Shown here piece by piece: positions 1 to 6,354 of a stretch of DNA of 16,727 nucleotides. The stretch is from an uncultured Chlorobiaceae bacterium (GTDB taxonomy: Bacteria > Bacteroidota > Chlorobiia > Chlorobiales > Chlorobiaceae), in NCBI GenBank assembly GCA_903917955.1, contig CAIXCO010000128.1, forward strand, positions 1-16,727, in the 5' to 3' direction. Position 1 is the first letter of the stretch; each line of letters opens with the position of its first letter. Both the position numbers and the translations under genes were made by a program. Below the pieces are notes generated by a model. It ran no database searches. It was not told the origin of the DNA and saw nothing but the letters and a program-made list of their open reading frames with translations.

Positions 1-885
1 GGCACTATCGCTCCGGTGGCGGCCCGGCAGGTACTCGCCTCGACAGGGCAGATCAAGCTGATCAGCACCTACAACGAGCTCTTTGCGGAGCACGGACTGG
101 TGACGGCGCAAATCCTTGTCACCAAGAGCGATTTCAGCGACCGCCTGCACTACCTCAATATGCAGACCTGCTTCAGCTCCCTCTTGCAGCAGAATATCAT
201 TCCCGTCGTTAATGAGAATGATGCCGTTTCGGTGACCGAGCTGATGTTTACCGACAATGATGAGCTCTCCGGCCTTATTGCCTCCATGATGGATGTTGAG
301 GGATATATTATTCTTTCACATGTTGATGGTCTCTTCGACATGCAGAGTGGCAACGGCACCATCATCCCGGTTATTGACCCCTCGACCAAACACTTTCATC
401 AGTATATCCAACCGGGAAAATCTGAATTCGGTAGAGGAGGAATGCTGACCAAGTGCCACATCGCACAAAAGCTCTCACGACTCGGTATCACCGTTCATAT
501 CGCCAACGGACGCACTCCCGATATTCTCCTCTCGATTCTGGAGGGAGAGCAAAACGGCACAAAATTTTTGCCGCAAAAAGCAACCCACGGCCCGAAACGG
601 TGGATTGCCAACAGCGAAGGGATGGAAAAGGGTGCCGTCACGGTCAACATGGGCGCTGAAATGGCGCTGGTGGCCGGAAATCGCGCCAACAGCCTGCTGC
701 CGGTCGGTATTGAGTCAGTTGAAGGACGATTCCTGAAGGGCGATATTATCAAGATATGTGCCACAGACGGAACGATCATCGGCTATGGCATGGCGCAATA
801 CAGCTCTGAAAAAACGTTGGCAATCATGGGTCAGCAAGATCAAAAACCCCTGATTCATTACGATTACCTTTATATAACCTCCTGA
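1..885 (+). CDS. proB: Glutamate 5-kinase (ProB), 5' end outside the window
   Basis: Catalyses ATP-dependent phosphorylation of L-glutamate to gamma-glutamyl phosphate, the first step of proline synthesis, in the cytoplasm. The reading frame is open from base 1, so the N-terminus, including the first nucleotide-binding strands, lies upstream; 294 residues are visible of a family length near 370. What is seen: the amino-acid-kinase core with the substrate-binding segment VVNENDAVS followed by DNDELSGLIAS, the later FGRGGMLTK segment typical of the kinase domain, and a C-terminal PUA-like domain (around SLLPVGIESVEGRF and following). The GTG at base 16 is internal to the domain and not a real start. 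proA follows after 12 bases, so the two form the usual proBA operon. ProB is commonly feedback-inhibited by proline; that is family knowledge. Confidence 0.95.
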   Translation, partial: GTIAPVAARQVLASTGQIKLISTYNELFAEHGLVTAQILVTKSDFSDRLHYLNMQTCFSSLLQQNIIPVVNENDAVSVTELMFTDNDELSGLIASMMDVEGYIILSHVDGLFDMQSGNGTIIPVIDPSTKHFHQYIQPGKSEFGRGGMLTKCHIAQKLSRLGITVHIANGRTPDILLSILEGEQNGTKFLPQKATHGPKRWIANSEGMEKGAVTVNMGAEMALVAGNRANSLLPVGIESVEGRFLKGDIIKICATDGTIIGYGMAQYSSEKTLAIMGQQDQKPLIHYDYLYITS

Positions 886-897
886 ACTCCGTCCAGC

Positions 898-2154
898 ATG
901 AAGGAAACGATAACGAAACAGCTCCGCGCCGTCCAGCAGGCAAGCCGGGAGATCATCACCCTCACTGATGAAGCAATCAACCGCCTGCTCTGCGCCCTTG
1001 CCGACAGCATACCCGCTCACCAGGAGGCCATTCTCCAGGCCAACCAGAAGGATATCGAACGGATGGACCCGGCTGACCCGATGGTTGACCGGCTGCTGCT
1101 CAATGCCTCGCGCCTTGACGCCATTGCTGCTGACATCCGTAATGTGGCCTCACTCCCCTCTCCGCTCGACTTCCTGCTTGAAGCGCGTGTGCTGCCCAAC
1201 GGCCTCAACCTGAAAAAGGTGACCGTTCCCATTGGCGTTATTGGCATTATCTACGAAGCACGGCCAAACGTCACCTTCGACGTCTTCGCCCTCTGCCTGA
1301 AATCGGGCAACGCTACGGTGCTGAAGGGCGGAAGCGACGCCATGTATTCAAATATTGCCATTGTTGAGCTGATTCACTCCGTCCTGAAGGAGCACCAAAT
1401 TAACCCCGACACCATCTACCTGCTCCCCGCAGAACGGGAGGCCGCCGCTGTCATGCTCAACGCCGTAGGCTACATCGACATGATCATCCCAAGAGGGAGC
1501 CAGAAGCTGATCGACTTTGTGCGCGATAACGCCAAGGTTCCCGTCATCGAAACCGGGGCAGGCATTGTGCACACCTATTTCGACAAAAGCGGTGATCTCG
1601 ACCTCGGCAAGCAGATTATCTTTAACGCCAAAACCCGCCGTCCCAGCGTCTGCAACGCGCTCGATACCCTTGTCATCCACCGCGACCGTCTTGCCGATTT
1701 GCCTGCACTGGTGGAGCCGCTCAAGGAAAAGCAGGTCGTGCTCTTTGCCGATGAAGCGGCTTTTCTTGCGCTGCAAGGCTTCTACCCTGATACGCTGCTG
1801 AACCAGGCTGAGCCGGAGCACTTCGGTACCGAATTCCTCTCCCTGAAGATGTCGGTGAAAACCGTTTCATCCCTTGAAGAGGCGCTTGAGCATATTGCCC
1901 GCTACAGCTCACGCCACAGCGAAGCGATTATCTCGACCGACCCAGAAACAACGGCCATCTTCCTCAAACGGGTGGATGCGGCGGTGGTCTATGCCAACAC
2001 CTCGACCGCATTCACCGACGGCGCACAGTTCGGACTTGGCGCAGAGATCGGCATCAGCACGCAGAAGCTCCACGCACGGGGGCCAATGGCACTGAAAGAG
2101 CTGACAACGTATAAATGGATTATTGAGGGGAGTGGGCAGGTGAGGGCGGTGTGA
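898..2154 (+). CDS. proA: Gamma-glutamyl phosphate reductase (glutamate-5-semialdehyde dehydrogenase)
   Basis: Reduces gamma-glutamyl phosphate with NADPH to glutamate-5-semialdehyde, the second proline-synthesis step. It has 418 residues, matching the family length (about 417). Diagnostic segments are IYEARPNVTFDVFALCLKSG, LKGGSDA, IPRGSQKLIDFV, ETGAGIVH and the active-site segment NAKTRRPSVCNALD, with the predicted catalytic cysteine at residue 252. The C-terminal part has the FGLGAEIGISTQKLHARGPM segment typical of ProA. The ATG lies 12 bases after the proB stop, with no clear Shine-Dalgarno, so translation may depend on coupling with proB. The product labile phosphate is often channelled between ProB and ProA; this is family knowledge. 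Nothing is broken or unusual. Confidence 0.97.
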   Translation: MKETITKQLRAVQQASREIITLTDEAINRLLCALADSIPAHQEAILQANQKDIERMDPADPMVDRLLLNASRLDAIAADIRNVASLPSPLDFLLEARVLPNGLNLKKVTVPIGVIGIIYEARPNVTFDVFALCLKSGNATVLKGGSDAMYSNIAIVELIHSVLKEHQINPDTIYLLPAEREAAAVMLNAVGYIDMIIPRGSQKLIDFVRDNAKVPVIETGAGIVHTYFDKSGDLDLGKQIIFNAKTRRPSVCNALDTLVIHRDRLADLPALVEPLKEKQVVLFADEAAFLALQGFYPDTLLNQAEPEHFGTEFLSLKMSVKTVSSLEEALEHIARYSSRHSEAIISTDPETTAIFLKRVDAAVVYANTSTAFTDGAQFGLGAEIGISTQKLHARGPMALKELTTYKWIIEGSGQVRAV

Positions 2155-2197
2155 TGATAAATCAAAGAAATTTATTGATTTTGTAATGGATTGAGCT

Positions 2198-2476
2198 ATG
2201 AAAAATTTAAGCAAATACCCATTTGAAATTCGTCCTCTTTCAAAAGAAGAGGGTGGTGGTTATATGATTTCATGTACTGACTTTTCTGAATGTATTTCAG
2301 ATGGCGAAACAATAGCAGAAGCCATTGAAAATGGTATGGATGCCTTGCAAGAAACGATTGCTGCCCTGGAAAGCCTGAAACTGCCTGTTCCAGAACCAGA
2401 TAGTGGTGGTATGCACAGTGGCAAATTTATTGGCAGAGAGCCTTGGCAAACGCGAAACGGTGTAACGAAAAATTAA
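2198..2476 (+). CDS. HicB-type antitoxin-like domain protein, apparently lacking the DNA-binding C-terminus
   Basis: A 92-residue protein. Residues 6-60 match the partly degraded RNase-H-like fold of HicB antitoxins: YPFEIRPLSKEEGGGY, the DFSECISDGET segment and AIENGMDALQETIAALE, followed by a PVPEPDSGG linker and SGKF. Full HicB proteins usually continue after SGKF into a ribbon-helix-helix or helix-turn-helix domain; here the sequence instead ends REPWQTRNGVTKN. No hicA toxin (a small dsRBD-like protein, normally directly upstream) fits in the 43-base gap after proA. The DNA is noticeably more AT-rich than proA or lolD, which suggests acquisition. It ends 2 bases before the ATG of the next gene. 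It could be a solo HicB-family protein of the naturally short kind, or a remnant of a decayed hicAB pair; the sequence alone does not decide this. Confidence 0.75.
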   Translation: MKNLSKYPFEIRPLSKEEGGGYMISCTDFSECISDGETIAEAIENGMDALQETIAALESLKLPVPEPDSGGMHSGKFIGREPWQTRNGVTKN

Positions 2477-2478
2477 TA

Positions 2479-3171
2479 ATGCTCGAAGCAATAAACATCA
2501 GCAAATCCTACACTCTGCCGGGCAAAAAGAGCCTGCAAATTCTCCACGAAGTCAATCTCTCGCTTGGCGAAGGTGAGATGGTGACCATTATCGGGGCATC
2601 AGGCAGCGGCAAAACAACCCTGCTGAACCTGCTCGGAACGCTTGACACCCCCGACAGTGGCGAAATCCTTTTTGACAAGGAACTCCTCTTCAAGGATAAA
2701 AAATACACCCTCTCCCCAAAAGCACTGGCAACGTTCCGGAACCGGAAAATCGGCTTTGTCTTTCAGTTTCACCACCTTCTCTCCGACTTCACCGCCCTTG
2801 AAAATGTGGCGATGCCTGAATTCATCGCCACCGGCAAGCTTCCCCCCGCAAAAAAACGGGCTGGAGAGCTGCTGGCAAGCCTCGGCCTCTCGGAGCGCTT
2901 CGACCACCTTCCATCGGAGCTCTCCGGCGGCGAACAGCAGCGGGTCGCCATTGCCCGCGCCCTGATGAACAACCCGAAACTGATTCTGGCCGACGAACCA
3001 AGCGGCAACCTCGACAGCCAGAACAGCCGCATCCTTTATGAACTGATGGCCCGCCTGAGCAAAGAGCGCCGCACCTCCTTCATCATCGTCACCCACAATG
3101 AAGAGTACGCCGCCCTCGCCGACCGCTGCCTCCGCATGGAGGGCGGGCAGTTGCATCAGGCAGACGGTTAA
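2479..3171 (+). CDS. lolD: ABC transporter ATPase, LolD/MacB-type (lipoprotein release)
   Basis: A 230-residue ATPase of the LolD family (E. coli LolD is 233), which powers LolCDE extraction of lipoproteins from the inner membrane or related MacB-type export. Visible parts: Walker A GASGSGKTT at residues 39-47, a Q-loop FQFHHLLSDFTALENVAMP characteristic of the LolD/MacB/FtsE group, the signature LSGGEQQ at 148-154, Walker B LILADEP at 168-174 and the switch histidine in VTHNEEYA. The start at 2479 gives MLEAINISK, the normal N-terminus; an ATG further upstream in frame (2443) would overlap the HicB-like gene and add unlike residues. The membrane partner (LolC/E) is not adjacent, so the exact substrate is inferred. 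No good ribosome site precedes it. Confidence 0.88.
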   Translation: MLEAINISKSYTLPGKKSLQILHEVNLSLGEGEMVTIIGASGSGKTTLLNLLGTLDTPDSGEILFDKELLFKDKKYTLSPKALATFRNRKIGFVFQFHHLLSDFTALENVAMPEFIATGKLPPAKKRAGELLASLGLSERFDHLPSELSGGEQQRVAIARALMNNPKLILADEPSGNLDSQNSRILYELMARLSKERRTSFIIVTHNEEYAALADRCLRMEGGQLHQADG

Positions 3172-3269
3172 ACGCTGCGCAACTGATGTACATTTTTTTA
3201 CCCCGATATCAGACGACTAACATTGCTCGCTGCCGGGGAGTGTATGATAGCACCTCATAAGTTTCACTC

Positions 3270-3298
3270 TTGCTTTTACCGCAAAAGATAGCTATCAT
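3270..3298 (+). promoter_or_regulatory. Putative sigma70-type promoter of vapBC
   Basis: TTGCTT at 3270-3275 (3 of 6 to the -35 consensus) is followed after 17 bases by TATCAT at 3293-3298 (5 of 6 to -10). The -10 lies exactly in the centre of the large palindrome at 3280-3316, so a protein bound there would block RNA polymerase. The -35 match is weak and the call rests on spacing plus position. Confidence 0.45.
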
Positions 3299-3316
3299 TG
3301 ATAATCATCTTTTGCG
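3280..3316 (+). promoter_or_regulatory. Probable VapB/VapBC operator: 37-base concentric palindrome
   Basis: Two inverted repeats share one centre, base 3298. The outer arms are a perfect 10-base match, cgcaaaagat (3280-3289) and atcttttgcg (3307-3316); the inner arms are tatca (3293-3297) and tgata (3299-3303). Only the three-base segments between them (3290-3292 and 3304-3306) fail to pair. The element ends 20 bases before the vapB ATG. Type II antitoxins of the AbrB-fold VapB family usually repress their own operon through such dyads, so this is the natural operator candidate. The assignment to VapB is inference; the symmetry is seen directly. Confidence 0.7.
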
Positions 3317-3335
3317 TTTTTATAAAGGAGAAAAT

Positions 3336-3569
3336 ATGGATACTGCACGCATTTTTCCATCCGGGCGAAGCCAGGCTGTCCGGTTGCCAAAGGAGTACCG
3401 GTTTCAGGGTACCGATGTTCTTATCAAGCATTTTGGTAACGGAGTTTTACTGTTGCCGATTGATAAATCATGGGCAATGCTCGAAGCGGCTCTGGAGGAG
3501 TTTGAACCGGGGTTTCAATTACAGCGAGAGCAGCCAGAAGAACAGAGTCGTGAAGAGATAGCATCATGA
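3336..3569 (+). CDS. vapB: VapB-type antitoxin (SpoVT/AbrB fold)
   Basis: A 77-residue antitoxin. The N-terminal MDTARIFPSGRSQAVRLPKE is the hallmark of the AbrB-fold VapB/MazE-like DNA-binding domain; the segment up to VLLLPID completes the swapped-hairpin fold, and the acidic tail (EEFEPGFQ then EQPEEQSREE) is the expected disordered toxin-binding part. It should neutralise VapC and repress the operon. The start at 3336 is set by a strong ribosome site, aaaggag at 3324-3330, one of very few in this window; an in-frame upstream extension would run through the palindromic operator and is unlikely. Its stop overlaps the vapC start in an ATGA, indicating translational coupling. Confidence 0.9.
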   Translation: MDTARIFPSGRSQAVRLPKEYRFQGTDVLIKHFGNGVLLLPIDKSWAMLEAALEEFEPGFQLQREQPEEQSREEIAS

Positions 3570-3967
3570 GCTACCTCCTTGATACCAATATCTGCATCTA
3601 CATCATCAACGCACGGCCAGCGCATGTGCTTGAACGGTTCCGCCAGGAGAGTATTGGCACTATCGGAATTTCGGCCATTACCGCCGCTGAGTTGACATTT
3701 GGCGTTGTTAAAAGCGGTTCCGAAAAGAATCGACGGGCTCTTGAAATGTTTTTTGCACCACTTGAACTCTTTGCGTTTGATGCTTCGGCTATCTGGCATT
3801 ATGGCGAAATACGGACAGAGCTTGAAAAGAAAGGAACGCCTATCGGGTCACTTGACACCATGATTGCGGCTCACGCCAAGGCGCTGAACGCGGTGCTTGT
3901 AACCAATAACACCAAAGAATTCAATCGAGTACAAGGATTAACCATTGAAAATTGGGCCGCACTATAA
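3566..3967 (+). CDS. vapC: VapC-type toxin, PIN-domain ribonuclease
   Basis: A 133-residue PIN-domain endoribonuclease; VapC toxins cleave tRNA or rRNA at single sites and stop translation. Predicted metal-binding acidic residues are D6 (LLDTN), E42 (ITAAELTFGV) and D97 (IGSLDTMIAAHA). The fourth position falls in LVTNNTKEFNRV, where asparagine replaces the aspartate found in some relatives; this TNNTKEF form is common in the subgroup, so activity is expected. Length is normal and the frame intact. It overlaps vapB by 4 bases (ATGA) and is followed after 12 bases by a hydrolase gene on the same strand, which may be read from the same promoter. The RNA target cannot be told from sequence. Confidence 0.92.
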   Translation: MSYLLDTNICIYIINARPAHVLERFRQESIGTIGISAITAAELTFGVVKSGSEKNRRALEMFFAPLELFAFDASAIWHYGEIRTELEKKGTPIGSLDTMIAAHAKALNAVLVTNNTKEFNRVQGLTIENWAAL

Positions 3968-3979
3968 ACCGCTGCAACC

Positions 3980-4888
3980 ATGCCTGAAAAAGCAACACTG
4001 ATAGCCAGGGGAACTTACGCTACGAACGGAAAACAAACCTCTGTTGAGAAACACTTCATTGAGGTTAACGGCTTCAATGTCCATTACCAGATAGCTGGCC
4101 AGGGAAAGCCGCTTGTTGTGCTGCTGCACGGCAGTTTTTTGAGTCTTCGCTCATGGCGTCTCGTGATGGATGAACTGGCGAAAACGGCAACGGTGCTGGC
4201 GCTCGACCGCCCCGCGTTTGGTTCTACCTCACGCCCTCGCTCATCAACGGCCACCGGGGTCAGTTACACTCCTGAAGCTCAGAGTGACCTGGTTCTTGCG
4301 CTGATAAAAAAACTTGGTTTCAGCCGTGCAGTGCTGATTGGCAATTCAACGGGTGGCACTCTCGCACTTCTGGCCGCACTGCGCCACCCGCAGCATGTTG
4401 AGGGTGTGGTACTTGTAGACGCCATGGTGTACAGCGGCTATGCCACCAGCGAGGTGCCTGCGCTCATAAAACCCGTTATGAAAGCGATGACCCCGCTTTT
4501 TTCGCGTATCATGAAGCTCCTCATCACCAAACTCTACGGACGGCTCCTGTATGGATTCTGGTATAACAAAGAGCGGCTTCAGAGCGATGTTCTGGAGGCG
4601 TTTCGCAATGACCTGATGACGGGCGACTGGTCGAGAGCCTTCTGGGAGCTGTTTGTGGAGACCCATCACCTCCATCTCGATGAGCGGTTGAAAAAGATCT
4701 CAATCCCCTCTCTCGTCATGACCGGTGAACACGATATCATGGTCAAAAAAGAGGAGAGCATCCGCCTTGCCGGTGAGCTTCCTGGCGCAGAACTGCTGGT
4801 TGTACCCGATTGCGGGCACCTTCCACACGAAGAGCAACCCGAAGTCTTCGTTGCAGCCGTAAAGAAATTCCTGAAAAGAGTCGTGTAG
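3980..4888 (+). CDS. Alpha/beta-fold hydrolase
   Basis: A 302-residue alpha/beta hydrolase. Visible elements are the oxyanion strand LLHGS, DRPAFGST after the third strand, the nucleophile elbow GNSTGG with Ser123, Asp252 in TGEHDIM and His280 in DCGHLPHEE, giving a complete Ser-Asp-His triad. The helical cap lies around residues 155-230. The substrate cannot be named; relatives include esterases, haloperoxidase-like and C-C hydrolases. No signal peptide is seen. It starts 12 bases after vapC without a Shine-Dalgarno, so it may be transcribed with the toxin-antitoxin pair. Its TAG stop is directly followed, in the same reading frame, by sequence resembling the end of a major facilitator transporter, which marks a rearrangement junction. 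Confidence 0.88.
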   Translation: MPEKATLIARGTYATNGKQTSVEKHFIEVNGFNVHYQIAGQGKPLVVLLHGSFLSLRSWRLVMDELAKTATVLALDRPAFGSTSRPRSSTATGVSYTPEAQSDLVLALIKKLGFSRAVLIGNSTGGTLALLAALRHPQHVEGVVLVDAMVYSGYATSEVPALIKPVMKAMTPLFSRIMKLLITKLYGRLLYGFWYNKERLQSDVLEAFRNDLMTGDWSRAFWELFVETHHLHLDERLKKISIPSLVMTGEHDIMVKKEESIRLAGELPGAELLVVPDCGHLPHEEQPEVFVAAVKKFLKRVV

Positions 4889-5092
4889 CGAGGATCGGTT
4901 ATCGGCATGTTCAATATCAGCGGTGCCGTGGGCATCCTTGTCATCACTACGCTTGGAGGAAGGCTCTTCGACTCCATGAGCCCCAAGGCGCCGTTCATGG
5001 TTGTCGGCGCCATCAATGCTCTGGTCATGCTTGCCGGTATCGTTGTCCGCCTCAAGTTTCCCGGCAAAGCACCCGTAAGCGAACAACAGTGA
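4889..5092 (+). pseudogene. C-terminal remnant of a major facilitator superfamily transporter
   Basis: After the hydrolase stop codon the same frame reads RGSVIGMFNISGAVGIL and continues to a stop at 5090-5092. It contains two hydrophobic segments (about VGILVITTLGG and PFMVVGAINALVMLAGIVV) joined by the short polar loop RLFDSMSPKA, as in transmembrane helices 11 and 12 of MFS carriers, with a short polar tail. The other ten helices are absent upstream. An ATG at 4907 would allow a 61-residue peptide, but there is no ribosome site and a two-helix MFS fragment is not expected to transport. I read it as the leftover of a transporter truncated by deletion or insertion. Assignment to MFS rests on the helix-loop pattern and residue character, without a search. 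Confidence 0.65.
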
Positions 5093-5096
5093 ACGG

Positions 5097-6212
5097 TCAG
5101 GTGCGCAGAAGCACGGCACAGATATGGTCAATCTCATCATCCTCAAGGTAGGGATGCATCGGAAGCGAAAAGATACGGCTGCTGAAATCTTCTGAAATGG
5201 GGAAATCTCCCGCTTTATAGCCGAGGAAATCGTAGGCCTTCTGGAGATGAAGAGGAATCTTGTAGTAGATCATCGTAGGAATTCCCTCCTGCTGCAACGC
5301 CGTCATGAGCTGATCCCGCTCCCTGGTTGATTCGGCAAGCACCGAATATTGGGCCCATGCGGAGCAATAGTCTTTCGGAATACGGGGAACGACAACCCTG
5401 CCATGCAGCCTATTGCTGTAGAGGGCAGCGATGCGCTGGCGTGACTCAAGCTCCTCGTCAAAAATGGTGAGCTTTTCGAGCAGCACAGCCGCCTGGATAG
5501 AATCAAGCCGTCCGTTGATACCGATACGGTCGTTGCTGTACTTGTCAACACCGCTGCCATGTACCCGTATTGAGCGCAAAAGGGTATCAAGCTCATCGTC
5601 GTCGGTAAAAATTGCTCCCCCGTCACCATAACAGCCGAGTGGCTTGGCCGGGAAAAAGGAGGTGGCCCCGACAAGGCCAAAACTCCCCGCCCTGCGCCCC
5701 TTAAAACTGCCCCCAAAACTCTGGGCCGCATCCTCAAGAATCCAGAGCCTGTAAGCGTCAGCAACGGCCTGCAAACGGTCATACTCCGCCGGGAGGCCAA
5801 AGAGATCGACAGGAATGATTGCCTTGGGTTTCAACCCCCGCTGCACGGCATCATCAACAGCAAAGCCAACAAGATCGGGATCCATATTGAAGGTACCGGG
5901 AGAGACATCAACAAAAACAGGAGTTGCTCCCACAAGGCTGATCACCTCGGCGGTTGCAACAAAGGTAAAAGGTGTGGTCAGCACAGCGTCCCCCGGGCCA
6001 ACACATTTGGCGAGGAGAGGCATGAGCAGTGCGTCGGTTCCTGAAGAGCAGGAGACGCAGTGGCGTGAGCCAACATAGAATGCCAGGCGCGATTCGAGCT
6101 CAGTTACCTCCGGCCCCATGACAAACTGGCCACGATCCAAAATACCCTCAATGCGATGGAGAAGTGCTGTACGTATCCGCTCTTTCTGCGAAAGAAGATC
6201 AATAAACTGCAT
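5097..6212 (-). CDS. DegT/DnrJ/EryC1/StrS-family PLP sugar aminotransferase, WbpE-like
   Basis: A 371-residue PLP enzyme of the nucleotide-sugar aminotransferase family. The whole length resembles Pseudomonas WbpE, which transfers an amino group from glutamate to C3 of UDP-2-acetamido-3-oxo-glucuronate on the way to diacetamido-uronic acids of O-antigen. Matching segments are FIDLLSQKERIR at the start, GQFVMGPEVTELE, SCSSGTDALL (PLP phosphate site), TPFTFVATAEV, ILEDAAQSFGG (PLP-ring aspartate), TSFFPAKPLGCYGDGGAIF with the Schiff-base lysine at residue 190, and FSLPMHPYL near the end. The partner genes of that pathway (wbpA, B, D) are not in the window, so the exact sugar is inferred. It converges on the transporter remnant with a 4-base gap. 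Confidence 0.88.
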   Translation of the reverse strand: MQFIDLLSQKERIRTALLHRIEGILDRGQFVMGPEVTELESRLAFYVGSRHCVSCSSGTDALLMPLLAKCVGPGDAVLTTPFTFVATAEVISLVGATPVFVDVSPGTFNMDPDLVGFAVDDAVQRGLKPKAIIPVDLFGLPAEYDRLQAVADAYRLWILEDAAQSFGGSFKGRRAGSFGLVGATSFFPAKPLGCYGDGGAIFTDDDELDTLLRSIRVHGSGVDKYSNDRIGINGRLDSIQAAVLLEKLTIFDEELESRQRIAALYSNRLHGRVVVPRIPKDYCSAWAQYSVLAESTRERDQLMTALQQEGIPTMIYYKIPLHLQKAYDFLGYKAGDFPISEDFSSRIFSLPMHPYLEDDEIDHICAVLLRT

Positions 6213-6354
6213 AACGGGTTACCTGATTAAAATTTGGAATGCCTTTTTGCTAAAATAGGGATTCATTTCATTCTTTTACACCATTTCTGTATATAAGCCC
6301 TTATGAAAAATGCCTGTGCGGCACAGTAACCTGGAAATTGACAATCAGCGAACG

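Noticed and set aside
3199..3239. Possible terminator after lolD from ccccg ... cgggg
   Set aside because: The arms are only 5 bases, about 30 bases apart, and no T-run follows.
6303..6329. Eight-codon leader peptide before mpl (MKNACAAQ)
   Set aside because: No ribosome site, no attenuator hairpin or run of regulatory codons; likely chance.
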